Source: Spiroplasma_E sp902809815 (lineage in GTDB: Bacteria; Bacillota_I; Bacilli_A; Mycoplasmatales; VBWQ01). From it: a DNA stretch of 64,000 nucleotides. The translations under genes and the position numbers were made by a program. The stretch is from positions 744,001 through 808,000 of the forward strand of contig NZ_OZ034992.1 of NCBI RefSeq assembly GCF_964030925.1, written 5' to 3'. Shown here one piece after another: positions 30,931 through 40,931 of the stretch (its first letter is position 1; each line of letters starts with the position of its first letter). Under the pieces are notes generated by a model. It was given only the letters and a program-made list of their open reading frames with translations. It ran no database searches and was not told the DNA's origin.

Positions 30931-32685
30931 ATGAAAATTTATAAAGATGATTATAAGCATTTCCGTATTTGTCGAAAACTTTCATGATTTTTAAATGCAA
31001 AAAATTATGCTTTAGCTAAGCATTTAATTGAAGAGAAAAAGATAATAAATTTTGTTGAACTAACGCATACTAAAACAAGTAGTAAATTTAAATCTAATTT
31101 AATTACTATTTCTGATTTAGACGATGATACATTTGAAAATAATTATAATGAAGAAGATGATTCTGAATTTTATCTTGGTGAAACAATTGCAGACGGTATT
31201 GAAACTGGGCACTATGCTCAAGAATATTTTAAAGTAAAATATTCTTGTTTTAATTTTGAGTCTGAACTGGGTAATAATGTTATAGAAATTATTAATAATA
31301 AAGAGTATGATGTTTTATTTGAACCAAGATTTGAATATCAGGGTTGTGTTACTAAGTGTGATATTTTAAAGCGAAATAATGATGGTTGGGATTTAATTGA
31401 AGTAAAAGCAGTAACTTGAGTTAAAGAAGAACATATGTGAGATTTACTTTATCAGTATGATATTTTAACCAAATGTGGAATTAAAGTAGTTAATACTTAT
31501 ATTATGTATTTAAATAATAATTATGTTAAGAAAGAAAAAATAGATTTAAATGAATTATTTATTGTTAATGGATCAACTTGGCAAAAAAGTCCAAATACTA
31601 AAAAAAGTTTTAGTCTTTTTGAATCAATTCAAGATGAAATTTTAAATAATAATTTGAAATTACAATATGAAAATATTAAGAATATTATTAAAATTAGTGA
31701 TATTGACGAAATAGTTAAATTATTAACTTTACCTTATTGTCATGAAAATAGTAATCAATTTTGTCCTCATATTTTTAAATATTTTTCTATTCATAATACT
31801 ATTTTTGAATTATATCGTTTAAGAAAAACTAAGAAAGCATTGTGATATTATGAAGAAGATTTCTTAGAAATTAATGATGAAAGATTATTACCATTTTTAA
31901 CAAAGTCTAATTTACATTTAAGACAATATGATGTAATTAAAAATGGTGAAAAATTAATTGATGGCAATAAATTTGTTGATTTAAAAATTGAATACAAAAA
32001 GTACCAATATCCAATTTATATGTATGATTTTGAGACTATGAAATCTGCAATACCTAAGTTTAAAAATAGTAAACCATATCAACAAATTCCTTTTCAATAT
32101 TCTGTCCATGTATTATTAGCACCAGATTTTGATTTTAAAACTTATAAATCAATTAAACATTATGAATTTTTAGCAGATGGCAATGATGATCCAAGAGAAA
32201 TGTTAGCAAAAAAATTATGTCATGATTTAATTAATATTCATGGTAAGGGTACGTATGTTGCTTATAATCAATCATTTGAGAAATCTGTTCTTAAAAAATT
32301 AGCTTATTATTACCCTCAATATAAAAATAAATTATCATTAATTCATGATGGTACTATTGATTTACAAGATTTTTTTAAAGAATTTAAAATTTATAAAGAA
32401 CAGTTTTATGGTTCTCTTTCAATTAAAAAAACTTTACCAGCATTTGAACCTTCCTTTTCTTATGAAGGATTAGTTATTAAAAAAGGAGATATGGCATCAG
32501 AAGTTTTTCGTAGAAGAGTTGAAAATAACATTAGTTTAACTAATTGAATTCATAATTTTCGTGAAAATATGTTAAAATATTGTGCTCAAGATACTTTAGG
32601 TATGGTAGTATTATTCTGACATGTAAAAAATATTATTGAAATGTACAAAGCAAAAATTGAGGGCGAAAATTATGAAAAAATTTAA
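30931..32685 (+). CDS. DUF2779 protein: RecB-like nuclease plus RNase H-like domain
   Basis: 584 residues. The first half contains a PD-(D/E)XK core: CVTKCDILKRN, then GWDLIEVKAVTWVKE (Asp, Glu, Lys). The second half begins at about residue 360 with PIYMYDFETMKSAIP, a DEDD/RNase H-type first acidic strand. It continues with YVAYNQSFEKSVLKKLAYYY and ends with LKYCAQDTLGMVVLFWH (last Asp). DUF2779 proteins in mollicutes are predicted nucleases of unknown substrate. The 3' end overlaps fmt by 14 bases, so expression is coupled to translation-initiation functions. Confidence 0.75.
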
Positions 32686-33619
32686 AATTTTATTTATGGG
32701 TTCTTCTTTTTTTTCTGAAAATATTTTAAAAACATTGTTATTAACAATGAAAAATGAAATTGAAATAGTTGGTGTTGTTTGTCAGCCAGATCGTAAAATT
32801 GGTCGTAAACAAGAAGTTGTTCCTTTAGCAATTAAACAATTGGCACAAGAATATCAAATCCCTGTTTTCCAACCCGAAAATATTATTGAAAGTTTAAAAG
32901 ATTTACAATTATTAAATATTGATGTTATTCTTACTTGTGCTTATGGTCAATTTTTACCAAAAGCAATTTTAAATTTACCAAAATATAAATGTTTAAATAT
33001 TCATGCTTCATTATTACCATCATTGCGTGGTGGTGCCCCTATTCAATGAGCAATTATTAATGGATTACAAACTACTGGTATTACATTAATGAAAATGGTA
33101 AGTAAAATGGATGCAGGAGCAATTTATGTTCAAGAACAAGTTTCAATTGGTATTGAGGATACATATACTTCTTTAGTTAATAAGTTGATAACTTTAGCAC
33201 AAAATATGTTAAAAAAATATTTATTAAAAATCATTAATAATGAAATTGAAGAACAAGAACAAGATGAAAATAAAGTAACTTTTGGTTTAAATATTAAAAG
33301 AAGTGATGAAAAAATTAATTGAAATCTTTCAGCACAATTAATTTCATGTCATGTTCGTGGATTGTATAATACACCAATTGCTTATACTACGTTGAATGAT
33401 AATATATACAAAATTCATCAAGTAGCAGTAACTAATGAATTATCAAATGCTCTGCCAGGAACAATTGTTGCAATAAATAAATTAGGTATTATTGTTGCCA
33501 CTAAAACTAATAACATAGTAATTAAAGTTATTCAACCAGCAGGTAAAAAAGAAATTATAGCAGCTTGTTACTATGGTTCTAAAATTAATCCAATTGCAAT
33601 TGGTTTTATCTTTAAATAG
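32672..33619 (+). CDS. fmt: Methionyl-tRNA formyltransferase
   Basis: 315 residues. The N-terminal formyltransferase domain has the cofactor/catalytic motif INIHASLLPSLRGGAPIQW type sequence (catalytic Asn-His and SLLPxLRGGAPI) at about residues 107-127. DAGAIY follows, and a C-terminal tRNA-binding domain begins near residue 205. It transfers formyl from 10-formyl-THF to initiator Met-tRNA. A GGGCGAAAA segment inside the upstream gene may act as ribosome site. Confidence 0.93.
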
Positions 33620-33661
33620 TAAAAAAATAACTAATATTTTTTGGTAATCTAGGAGGAAAAG

Positions 33662-34243
33662 ATGTATCGTTTTCGCTCAATTAAATATTTAGCAATGACT
33701 GGTATTATTACTGGTTTATTAGTAACAATTGGTTATTGTTCAACTTTTCTTTTTGGTTGAGCAATTACTAGTTTATTTGGTGGAAATTCTACTTTGCAAT
33801 TATTTGATGCTGTTTTTATTCCATTTTGTGCTTTTTTTGAAGGGCCAATGCTGTTATTTGCAGGACCAATTGCGGGTGGCATTTTTGATTTAATTAGTAG
33901 TGTTAAAATTGTGGTTATTCCTATTACAATTTTTATTAGAATTTTAATGTTTTTTGTTATTAAGTTATTAATTAATAAATATTGATGAAGTACTGTTTAT
34001 ACTTTCTTTTTTGCTTCTATTTTACTACTTATTTACCCATTGTCTTATTTAGTAATTTATCAAGATTATGCTATTACAGTTAATGAATTAATTACTGATA
34101 GTATTCAAGCTATCTTTGCTTATTTTGTTGCTATTCCACTTTATTATGCTCTTAGTAAAAATAAAATTAGATCAAATTATAGTTTTTGAAATGATCAAGA
34201 ATTTGATTATTTAAAAAATAAAAAAATAACTGTTTTAGAATAG
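33662..34243 (+). CDS. Membrane protein, ECF transporter S-component-like
   Basis: 193 residues with ribosome site AGGAGG. About five or six spans; early on it has KYLAMTGIITGLLVTIGY, then DAVFIPFCAFFEGPMLLFAGPIAGGIFDLISS, a pattern like the S-component membrane core that sits against the ECF module (small residues in the first helix, Gly/Pro-rich third). Substrate unknown; a vitamin is the usual ligand. The class is not certain because no substrate signature is seen. Confidence 0.6.
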
Positions 34244-34286
34244 TTTACTTATTATCCATTATTTATATCTAATATAGACAATATGG

Positions 34287-34377
34287 TATAATTTTATAAA
34301 CTTAATATAAGTTTATACCCATTTACTTAAGTTTTAAGGTAAAGGGTTTTTAATTAAAATAAGGAGAAAAAGGTTTT
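34287..34377 (+). promoter_or_regulatory. Promoter and terminator-like leader
   Basis: TATAAT (34287-34292) is followed by a hairpin, ATAAACTT/AAGTTTAT, ending near 34316. A second hairpin (ACCC..TTTAC with GTAAAGGGT, 34317-34347) is followed by five T residues. AAGGAG then precedes the ATG at 34378. The layout is that of a transcription attenuator. Confidence 0.55.
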
Positions 34378-34605
34378 ATGAATAAAAAAATTAAAAAAAG
34401 TTTTAAAAAAATATCTAAGTTAAAAAAAGTAATTAAAAATCATATAATCGATCCAACACCATCTGAAACAGTTATTGGAACTACTGTTCTTTCTGCTGCT
34501 GCTATTAGTGGTATTATGATTGGAGCTGGTGGTGCGCCTGTTATTGTTCCTGCACTTGCTGGTGGTATTATTGCAGTGGGAACGGTTTCTGCTATTACAT
34601 ATATA

Positions 34606-35763
34606 AGACATATTCCGTAATTATTTTTTTGAAAAATCAAGTAATAATTTTAAAATTTATTTTATAATTTTGTTATTAACAATAAATTTAGAAAAGTGTT
34701 GATAAAAATGATTTTTGAAAATTTAAAAAAATTAAAAAATGAAGAATTTTACAGATATTTTGGTATAAAACGTTTTCATTTTAATGAAATGTTAGAAAAA
34801 TTAATTGAAATAGAAAAATTAGAAAAAAATAAAGGTCGAAAAAATAAACTTTCAGTAGAAGAAAGATTAATGATGACTTTATTATACTGAAAAGAATATT
34901 ATACTTTTTTTTCAAATGAGTATTAAATCTAAAATGAGCCCATCAAGTTGTTTTCGAAATATTACTTGAGTAGAAAATAAACTTAGTAACCACAAAGATT
35001 ACCAATTTTTAAAAGAAAGATATAAATTAAAAATTGATAAAAAACAAGAAAATTCAAATGAATTTCAATTTTATTTAATTGATTCAACTGAGATTGAAAT
35101 TGAAAGACCAACTAAAAAAAACTACAGTTAGAATATTTTTCTGGTAAAAGTTGAATGTATTCTATAAAATTTCAAATTGTATATGATTTTTTTAATAAAA
35201 AAATTGTTGATATTTTTGCTGATAATGGTAAAGTGCATGATTTTCAAATATTAAAAAATTCAAATCTTGAATTTTCAGAAAAAACAATAATTATTGGTGA
35301 TTTAGGATATCAAGGTATACAAAATATTTATAAAAATACAATAATACCAATTAAAAGAACTAAAAATAAAAAATTAACTAAACAAGAAAGAAAATACAAT
35401 AAGATTGTATCTAAAATTAGAATTAAAGTTGAACATGTCTTTGCTTGATTGAAAAGATTCAAAATTTTAGTAAATAAATGTAGAAAATCTAAATTTAGAC
35501 TTATGTACTTAAGATTTAACTTACTTTGTGAAATTTTTAATAAAATAAAACCATTAAAATAAAAAAAATATTAAAAATATTTTTTTAAAATTTAAATTTT
35601 TATCGAGTTAATATAAAAATATTATTAACAATTTTTTGTTTAAAATGTAAACTCATTTTTTAAACTATTTTTTCAAAAATATTTATTTCTATATTCAATA
35701 ACACTAAATAGTTTTAAAACAATTTTATTGATAATTAATTAAATTTAATTACGGAATATGTCC
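34606..35763 (+). mobile_element. IS5-type element, copy 3
   Basis: Plus-strand copy flanked by ATA (34603-34605, 35764-35766). The first 30 bases after the inverted end differ from other copies (TAATTATTTTTTTGAAAAAT), so this copy is more diverged at that side. Confidence 0.9.
34696..35562 (+). pseudogene. IS5-family transposase, frameshifted (copy 3)
   Basis: An extra T in the run near 34905 turns YYTFFQMSIKSK into a short out-of-frame tail ending at 34925. The catalytic Asp of the upstream frame therefore cannot be reached. The downstream frame from 35155 is intact. Confidence 0.75.
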
Positions 35764-35896
35764 ATAGTAGAAAAAATAAATGAATCAGAAAATAATAGTG
35801 TTATTGAAGGTAGTAAATCTCAAACAAAGAGATTAACATCAGTAATATAGATAAATTAATATAATGAAATATTATTTTTAATATTTAATTAATAAT

Positions 35897-35930
35897 AAAA
35901 AAATGAATATAATAATTATTCATTTTTTTT
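35897..35930. terminator. Bidirectional terminator-like hairpin
   Basis: AAAAAATGAAT pairs with ATTCATTTTTT across a short AT loop, between two convergent broken genes. Confidence 0.65.
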
Positions 35931-35933
35931 ATT

Positions 35934-36324
35934 TTAAATAATAGTTAGCGTATATTCACTATTAAATTGAATTTCACCAATTGAAAATTTTACTTTAATA
36001 ACATCACCTTTTGCAAAATAAGTTCCATCATTTACGGATTTACTTACTTTAACTTTAAAGTGGTCACCTTGTTTCATAAGATCAGCAATTCTTTCTCCTA
36101 AAGAATAAATTGGACTTTTTAGATAGTTTGTTAAATCTGTATCAACTAATAATTTTGATTTAGGTTGTCCAATTTTAAATTCTGGAATATCATTAAAGTT
36201 ATTTAATGATATGTTAGATGTGGTTGGTAATTTAGGTAATACAAGACCATCATTTGGGTTGGATAAAATATTTAATAAATAATTTTCAGATAATTTTTTA
36301 TTATTTTTGGGAGCGTACCGATGT
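35934..36324 (-). pseudogene. 3' fragment of an unknown gene, cut by the IS1202-type element
   Basis: About 129 codons, open from the IS border to TAA 35934. The end, HFKVKVSKSVNDGTYFAKGD and KVKFSIGEIQFNSEYTLTII, looks like a beta-rich surface-domain end. Neither start nor signal sequence is present. Not recognised. Confidence 0.5.
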
Positions 36325-36530
36325 TGTCAATAATATTCAAATTTGTCTTAAAATTATAAAGTTAGACGAGAATAATTTTGACTTCAATATGCAATTGTAT
36401 GTTAATCTTAACACTTGAAAAATATTAGTCAACAATAATACTTACTTTGTCATTATTTAGTGATAATTTCCTATTAGTTATCGAGTAAAAATTTCCCAAA
36501 AAGTGAAGTTAAATATACTTTGTGATAAAT

Positions 36531-37775
36531 ATGGAAAGAAGCATGACTATGAAAGAAAAATATAAGTATAAAATTATAAATGACATTACTATTAAAAAAT
36601 TATCTAAACATCAAGCCAAAAATAAACTTAACCTAACTATTAGAAGAATTAATCAATTAATTCAAATTTTTAATAAAGAAGGTAAAACTGGTTTTATTCA
36701 TAAATCTCGCAATAGAATTTCTAATAAAGCAACAAAGATTAAAATTAAAAATGAAATTATAAATTTGTATAAAACAAAATATTATAATTTTAATTTTCAA
36801 CATTTTCATGAAAAATTAATTAATGAAGAAAAAATTAAAATTTCATATAGCACACTTTATACTATATTAATCAAAGAAAAAATAATTTCACCAAAAAGAC
36901 ATAAGAATAAGAAAAGTAACTTACATCCTACAAGAAATCGTAGAACAAATTTTGGTGAATTAATTCAAATGGATGCCAGTAATCATCATTGATTTGGTAA
37001 CGATAAACCAAAAGCATTTTTACATGCTACAATTGATGATGCTACAGGAAGTATTGTTGGATTATGATTTGATAATCAAGAAACATTAGATGGTTATTAT
37101 AATGTTTTTTATCAAATTTTAAATAATTATGGCATACCAAAAACATTTTATACTGATAACAGAACAGTTTTTGGATATAAGAAAAAAATTGATTCAGGTA
37201 AAATAAACAAAGAAAATGACACTTATACTCAATTCCAAAAATGCTGTAATGATTTGGGTGTTGAAATAATCAGAACTTCAATTCCGCAAGCCAAAGGTCG
37301 CGTTGAACGCTTATTTGGAACACTTCAAAGTCGTTTAATTAGTGAATTACGACTTAATAAAATTAGAAATTTAGAAGAAGCTAACAAATTTCTTAAAACA
37401 TACATAAGTAGTTTTAATAAATAATTTGCCTTTCCTATTGATGATACTAAATCTGCTATGGTTAAAGCTCCTACACAGAAAGAAATCAATATTTATCTTT
37501 CAAGATTTTCTAAAAGAAAAACAGATAGTGGTTCAACCATAACATATTATGGTAAAAAGTATTTTCCTTATAAAAATAACAAAATTCAATACATACAACC
37601 TAGAACTGATGTAATTGTACTTAAATCGTTTATTAATGAATTATATCTTAGTTACAATAATCAAATGTATGAACTAAAAGAAATAGCGCAAAAACCAATT
37701 ATCAAAGAAAATTTAATAAAAACTAAAAAAGTTTATATACCAAATAAAAATCATCCTTGAAGATATGGAAATTAA
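36531..37775 (+). pseudogene. ISNCY (IS1202 group) transposase with one internal stop
   Basis: 414 codons. An N-terminal HTH (TIKKLSKHQAKNKLNLTIRR, then QLIQIFNKEG) is followed by a DDE core: LIQMDASNHHWFG, FYTDNRTVFGYKK and IPQAKGRVERLFGTLQSRL (Asp, Asp, Glu). A TAA at 37422-37424 interrupts SFNK/FAFPIDD, where CAA (Gln) would be expected. The remaining C-terminal 117 codons stay in frame. Confidence 0.8.
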
Positions 37776-37930
37776 TAATTCTTAATTAAAATTAAAAATC
37801 TATTTTATAAGATATTTGATTTTATAAATACTAAACCATATAAAATTTTAAAACGTTTGCCTATGAGCAAATTTGGTGTTCTAAAATTGATTTTAAATAT
37901 AAAAGAAATTGTAATTGCAATCTCTCATTT

Positions 37931-38350
37931 TTACATTTGTGGTAAGTTTGATTTAGTCGGATTTATTAATAAATTATTTAAAGTTGCATTATTAATTTTA
38001 TTAACATCTATATTTATTTCACTATTTGATTTTCTTATATATAATTCTTTTACTTTTTTAATATTTCCAAAAAGTTCTTTTGACATTTTTATAAAAAAAT
38101 CATTTTTTTCTTTAATTATTTTATTTTTATCAATTTTTCCAAAAGTAAATATTTTCAATATTCAATAACTAATTTTTTTAAATTTGCTAATCTTTTGTTT
38201 TTTTAAATTTTCAATAATATCAACAATAGTAGTTTGAGCTAAATTAACTCTATTACTAATAATTTCTGGAGTAAATTGATTTTTATTAATAATTATTTTT
38301 ATCAATTTTCTATTAATTCATTCATATTCTTCTTGTAAATTATTATTCAT
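37931..38350 (-). CDS. Passenger HTH-like protein inside the IS1202-type element
   Basis: 139 residues with GAAAGGATG before the ATG at 38350. Residues 25-60 (FTPEIISNRVNLAQTTIVDI then IENLKKQKISKF) look like a winged or simple HTH. The rest is Lys-rich and helical. It runs opposite to the transposase and has its own promoter and leader hairpin. Not a standard component of a simple IS; it could be a regulator or a captured gene. Confidence 0.55.
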
Positions 38351-38372
38351 TTTTTCATCCTTTCAAAATAAA

Positions 38373-38448
38373 AACTCATTTACTTTGAAATTAAAGCAAT
38401 GAGTTAAAAACTTAATTGAATTGTGTTACTTAATTTAATTAAATTATA
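38373..38448 (-). promoter_or_regulatory. Promoter and terminator-like leader of the passenger gene
   Basis: On the minus strand a TATAAT box (38443-38448) precedes a stem AACTCATT/AATGAGTT (38373-38405, with an inner AAAG/CTTT stem). A T-run and then the ribosome site follow. Confidence 0.5.
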
Positions 38449-38593
38449 CAAAAAAAATTCGCAAATCAAAATTTCAAGCTAAATTTTTAACGTTTATTTG
38501 GAATTTGTGTTTATATTTATTTAACACTGTAACTTTCCAAAATAATTTATTTTTTTATAAATATTTTTGGGAAATTTTCACTCAATATTGACA

Positions 38594-39625
38594 CAAAAAA
38601 TTGTTAATAATATTTTTATATTAACTCGATAAAAATTTAAATTTTAAAAAAATATTTTTAATATTTTTTTTATTTTAATGGTTTTATTTTATTAAAAATT
38701 TCACAAAGTAAGTTAAATCTTAAGTACATAAGTCTAAATTTAGATTTTCTACATTTATTTACTAAAATTTTGAATCTTTTCAATCAAGCAAAGACATGTT
38801 CAACTTTAATTCTAATTTTAGATACAATCTTATTGTATTTTCTTTCTTGTTTAGTTAATTTTTTATTTTTAGTTCTTTTAATTGGTATTATTGTATTTTT
38901 ATAAATATTTTGTATACCTTGATATCCTAAATCACCAATAATTATTGTTTTTTCTGAAAATTCAAGATTTGAATTTTTTAATATTTGAAAATCATGCACT
39001 TTACCATTATCAGCAAAAATATCAATAATTTTTTTATTAAAAAAATCATATACAATTTGAAATTTTATAGAATACATTCAACTTTTACCAGAAAAATATT
39101 CTAACTGTAGTTTTTTTTAGTTGGTCTTTCAATTTCAATCTCAGTTGAATCAATTAAATAAAATTGAAATTCATTTGAATTTTCTTGTTTTTTATCAATT
39201 TTTAATTTATATCTTTCTTTTAAAAATTGGTAATCTTTGTGGTTACTAAGTTTATTTTCTACTCAAGTAATATTTCGAAAACAACTTGATGGGATCATTT
39301 TAGATTTAATACTCATTTGAAAAAAAGTATAATATTCTTTTCAGTATAATAAAGTCATCATTAATCTTTCTTCTACTGAAAGTTTATTTTTTCGACCTTT
39401 ATTTTTTTCTAATTTTTCTATTTCAATTAATTTTTCTAACATTTCATTAAAATGAAAACGTTTTATACCAAAATATCTGTAAAATTCTTCATTTTTTAAT
39501 TTTTTTAAATTTTCAAAAATCATTTTTATCAACACTTTTCTAAATTTATTGTTAATAACAAAATTATAAAATAAATTTTAAAATTATTAATTGACTTTTA
39601 AAAAATTTAATTACGGAATATGTCT
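38594..39625 (-). mobile_element. IS5-type element, copy 4, one end missing
   Basis: The right inverted end (CGGAATATGTCT, ending 39625) is present. The first 130 bases or so of the opposite end are replaced by the IS1202-type element at 38593. The element is therefore immobile unless the missing end is supplied. Confidence 0.85.
38670..39535 (-). CDS. IS5-family transposase, two frames (copy 4)
   Basis: Both frames and the eight-A slippage run are intact, with Val to Ile in KKIIDIFADNG and a GGGATCA variant near 39291. It could still supply transposase in trans although its own element lacks an end. Confidence 0.8.
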
Positions 39626-39779
39626 AAACTATTTATATGCAGTATTTAAGTTCTTTTACTGGATTACATACTGTAACACTTTTTATTAAGTCGTTTTTTA
39701 TGATAGTTTATACACTTTACCTTTGCCTATTCTTGCTTTAATAAATGTTAGTTTTGTATTTTATTTAATTTTGGGATTA
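39626..39779 (+). other. Short orphan stretch, possible membrane-protein fragment
   Basis: Between two IS elements. One frame reads MQYLSSFTGLHTVTLFIKSF, then hydrophobic residues, and needs a shift to continue ILALINVSFVFYLILG. It may be a piece of a polytopic membrane protein such as an ABC permease. No start or stop belongs to it. Confidence 0.3.
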
Positions 39780-40931
39780 GCCACTTAGCCACTTGCCACT
39801 TGCCACTTAGCCCTTTTTACTAGACCATTAATTTAAAAAACCTGAATGTATTCTAAAAACAATTGTGTTATATAATTAACACTAATTTTAACCTGAAAGG
39901 ATTTTTATTAATGGATAAAATTAAACAAATAGCATTAGTAATTAACAAATTAAATATCAAAGAAAAAATTAAAATTATTGATGATTGTAAAAATCAATAT
40001 TCAATTAGAAACCTATGTCAATATCTTCAATTAAACAGATCAACATATTACTTTTTAAAAAATAAACAAAAACCTATTAAAAAAGAAGAAAATCATATTA
40101 TTAAATGCAATCATAAATATCAAAAAATATGCCAACTTTTAATCGAATTTCATTCTACAAGAAAAGGCAGAATTTATGGATATTTAAGAATTTTTTCAGC
40201 TTTTAAAGAGTGATTAAAACAAGAAAAAAATATCATTTTAAATATAGAATTATCAATAAAACAAATGCGAAAAATTATGAAAGAACACAATATTCAAGGA
40301 TTAAAACAAACTAAAAATAACTATCCTAAAAACAAAAAAAATCCAAATAAGTGAATACCTACAATGGATAAAGTAAACAAAGATTATAAAAGTACAACCT
40401 CTTCAAATCAAATTTGATCAATGGACACTAAACAAATAAATACTAAAGAAGGATGATTATATCTTTTTGTAATTATTGATTTTTATTCAAATAATGTTGT
40501 TAGTTATAATATTGCTCCTAATAAATCATATCAGGATTTAATTCTTCCTGCTCTTGAAAAAATCAACAAACAATTTTCTTGAAATCAAGTAAAAAATGTT
40601 ATTTTACATTCAGATAACGCCAACGAATTTTATTGTCAGGATATCACAAAATGAGCAGAGGATAAACAAATAATTTTAAGCAAAAAACAACCTTATGATA
40701 TTGGTGGTAATGTATTATCTGAAAACTGATTTTCTCATTTATCTCAAGAATGACTACCTAAAGGATCAAATCAATATTTATCCATCAATGAAGCTATAAA
40801 TGATGTAAATCAATATGTTATGTTTTATAATTATGAAAGAATACATTCTAAATTTCTAAAACCACCAATTTTACAAATTAAAATTTAGAATTTTATATCA
40901 AAAATGGTCCAGTAATTAAGGGCCAACCACC
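39780..40931 (+). mobile_element. IS3-type element, copy D
   Basis: Four GCCACTT units with extra A after the first and last (39780-39809); right tip GGGCCAACCACC ending 40931. Its right flank is the 3' part of the second large structural gene, which fixes the border by comparison with 14857. Confidence 0.9.
39911..40888 (+). CDS. IS3-type DDE transposase (copy D)
   Basis: Intact 325-residue frame; coding sequence appears identical to the other copies. Confidence 0.88.

Larger units (their letters stand above)
34378..35850 (+). pseudogene. Small Gly/Ala-rich membrane-active-like protein, interrupted by IS5 copy 3
   Basis: Before the insertion the gene encoded about 103 residues. A strongly cationic N terminus (MNKKIKKSFKKISKLKKVIK) is followed by a hydrophobic helical hairpin (VLSAAAISGIMIGAGG, then VIVPALAGGIIAVGTVSAI) and a polar tail (VEKINESENNSVIEG...LTSVI) found at 35767-35850. 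Removing the IS and one ATA duplication restores the frame exactly. With the insertion the frame ends in the IS at 34620. A bacteriocin-, holin- or stress-peptide-like role is conceivable; no family is recognised. Confidence 0.6.
36325..38593 (+). mobile_element. IS1202/ISNCY-type element
   Basis: The left tip TGTCAATAATATT (36325) and right tip AATATTGACA (ending 38593) are inverted. A subterminal pair TCGAGTAAAAATTTCCC (36482) / GGGAAATTTTCACTC (38570) supports the limits. It carries a transposase with one stop codon on + and a small HTH gene on -. Its right border abuts the truncated IS5 copy 4. Confidence 0.75.

Noticed and set aside
34420..34640. Two minus-strand reading frames over the Gly-rich gene
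   Set aside because: Complementary shadows without ribosome sites; one runs into the IS5 end.
37857..38168. Hydrophobic reading frame on the plus strand
   Set aside because: It is antisense to the better supported HTH gene at 37931-38350, which has a ribosome site, a promoter and coding-like composition.
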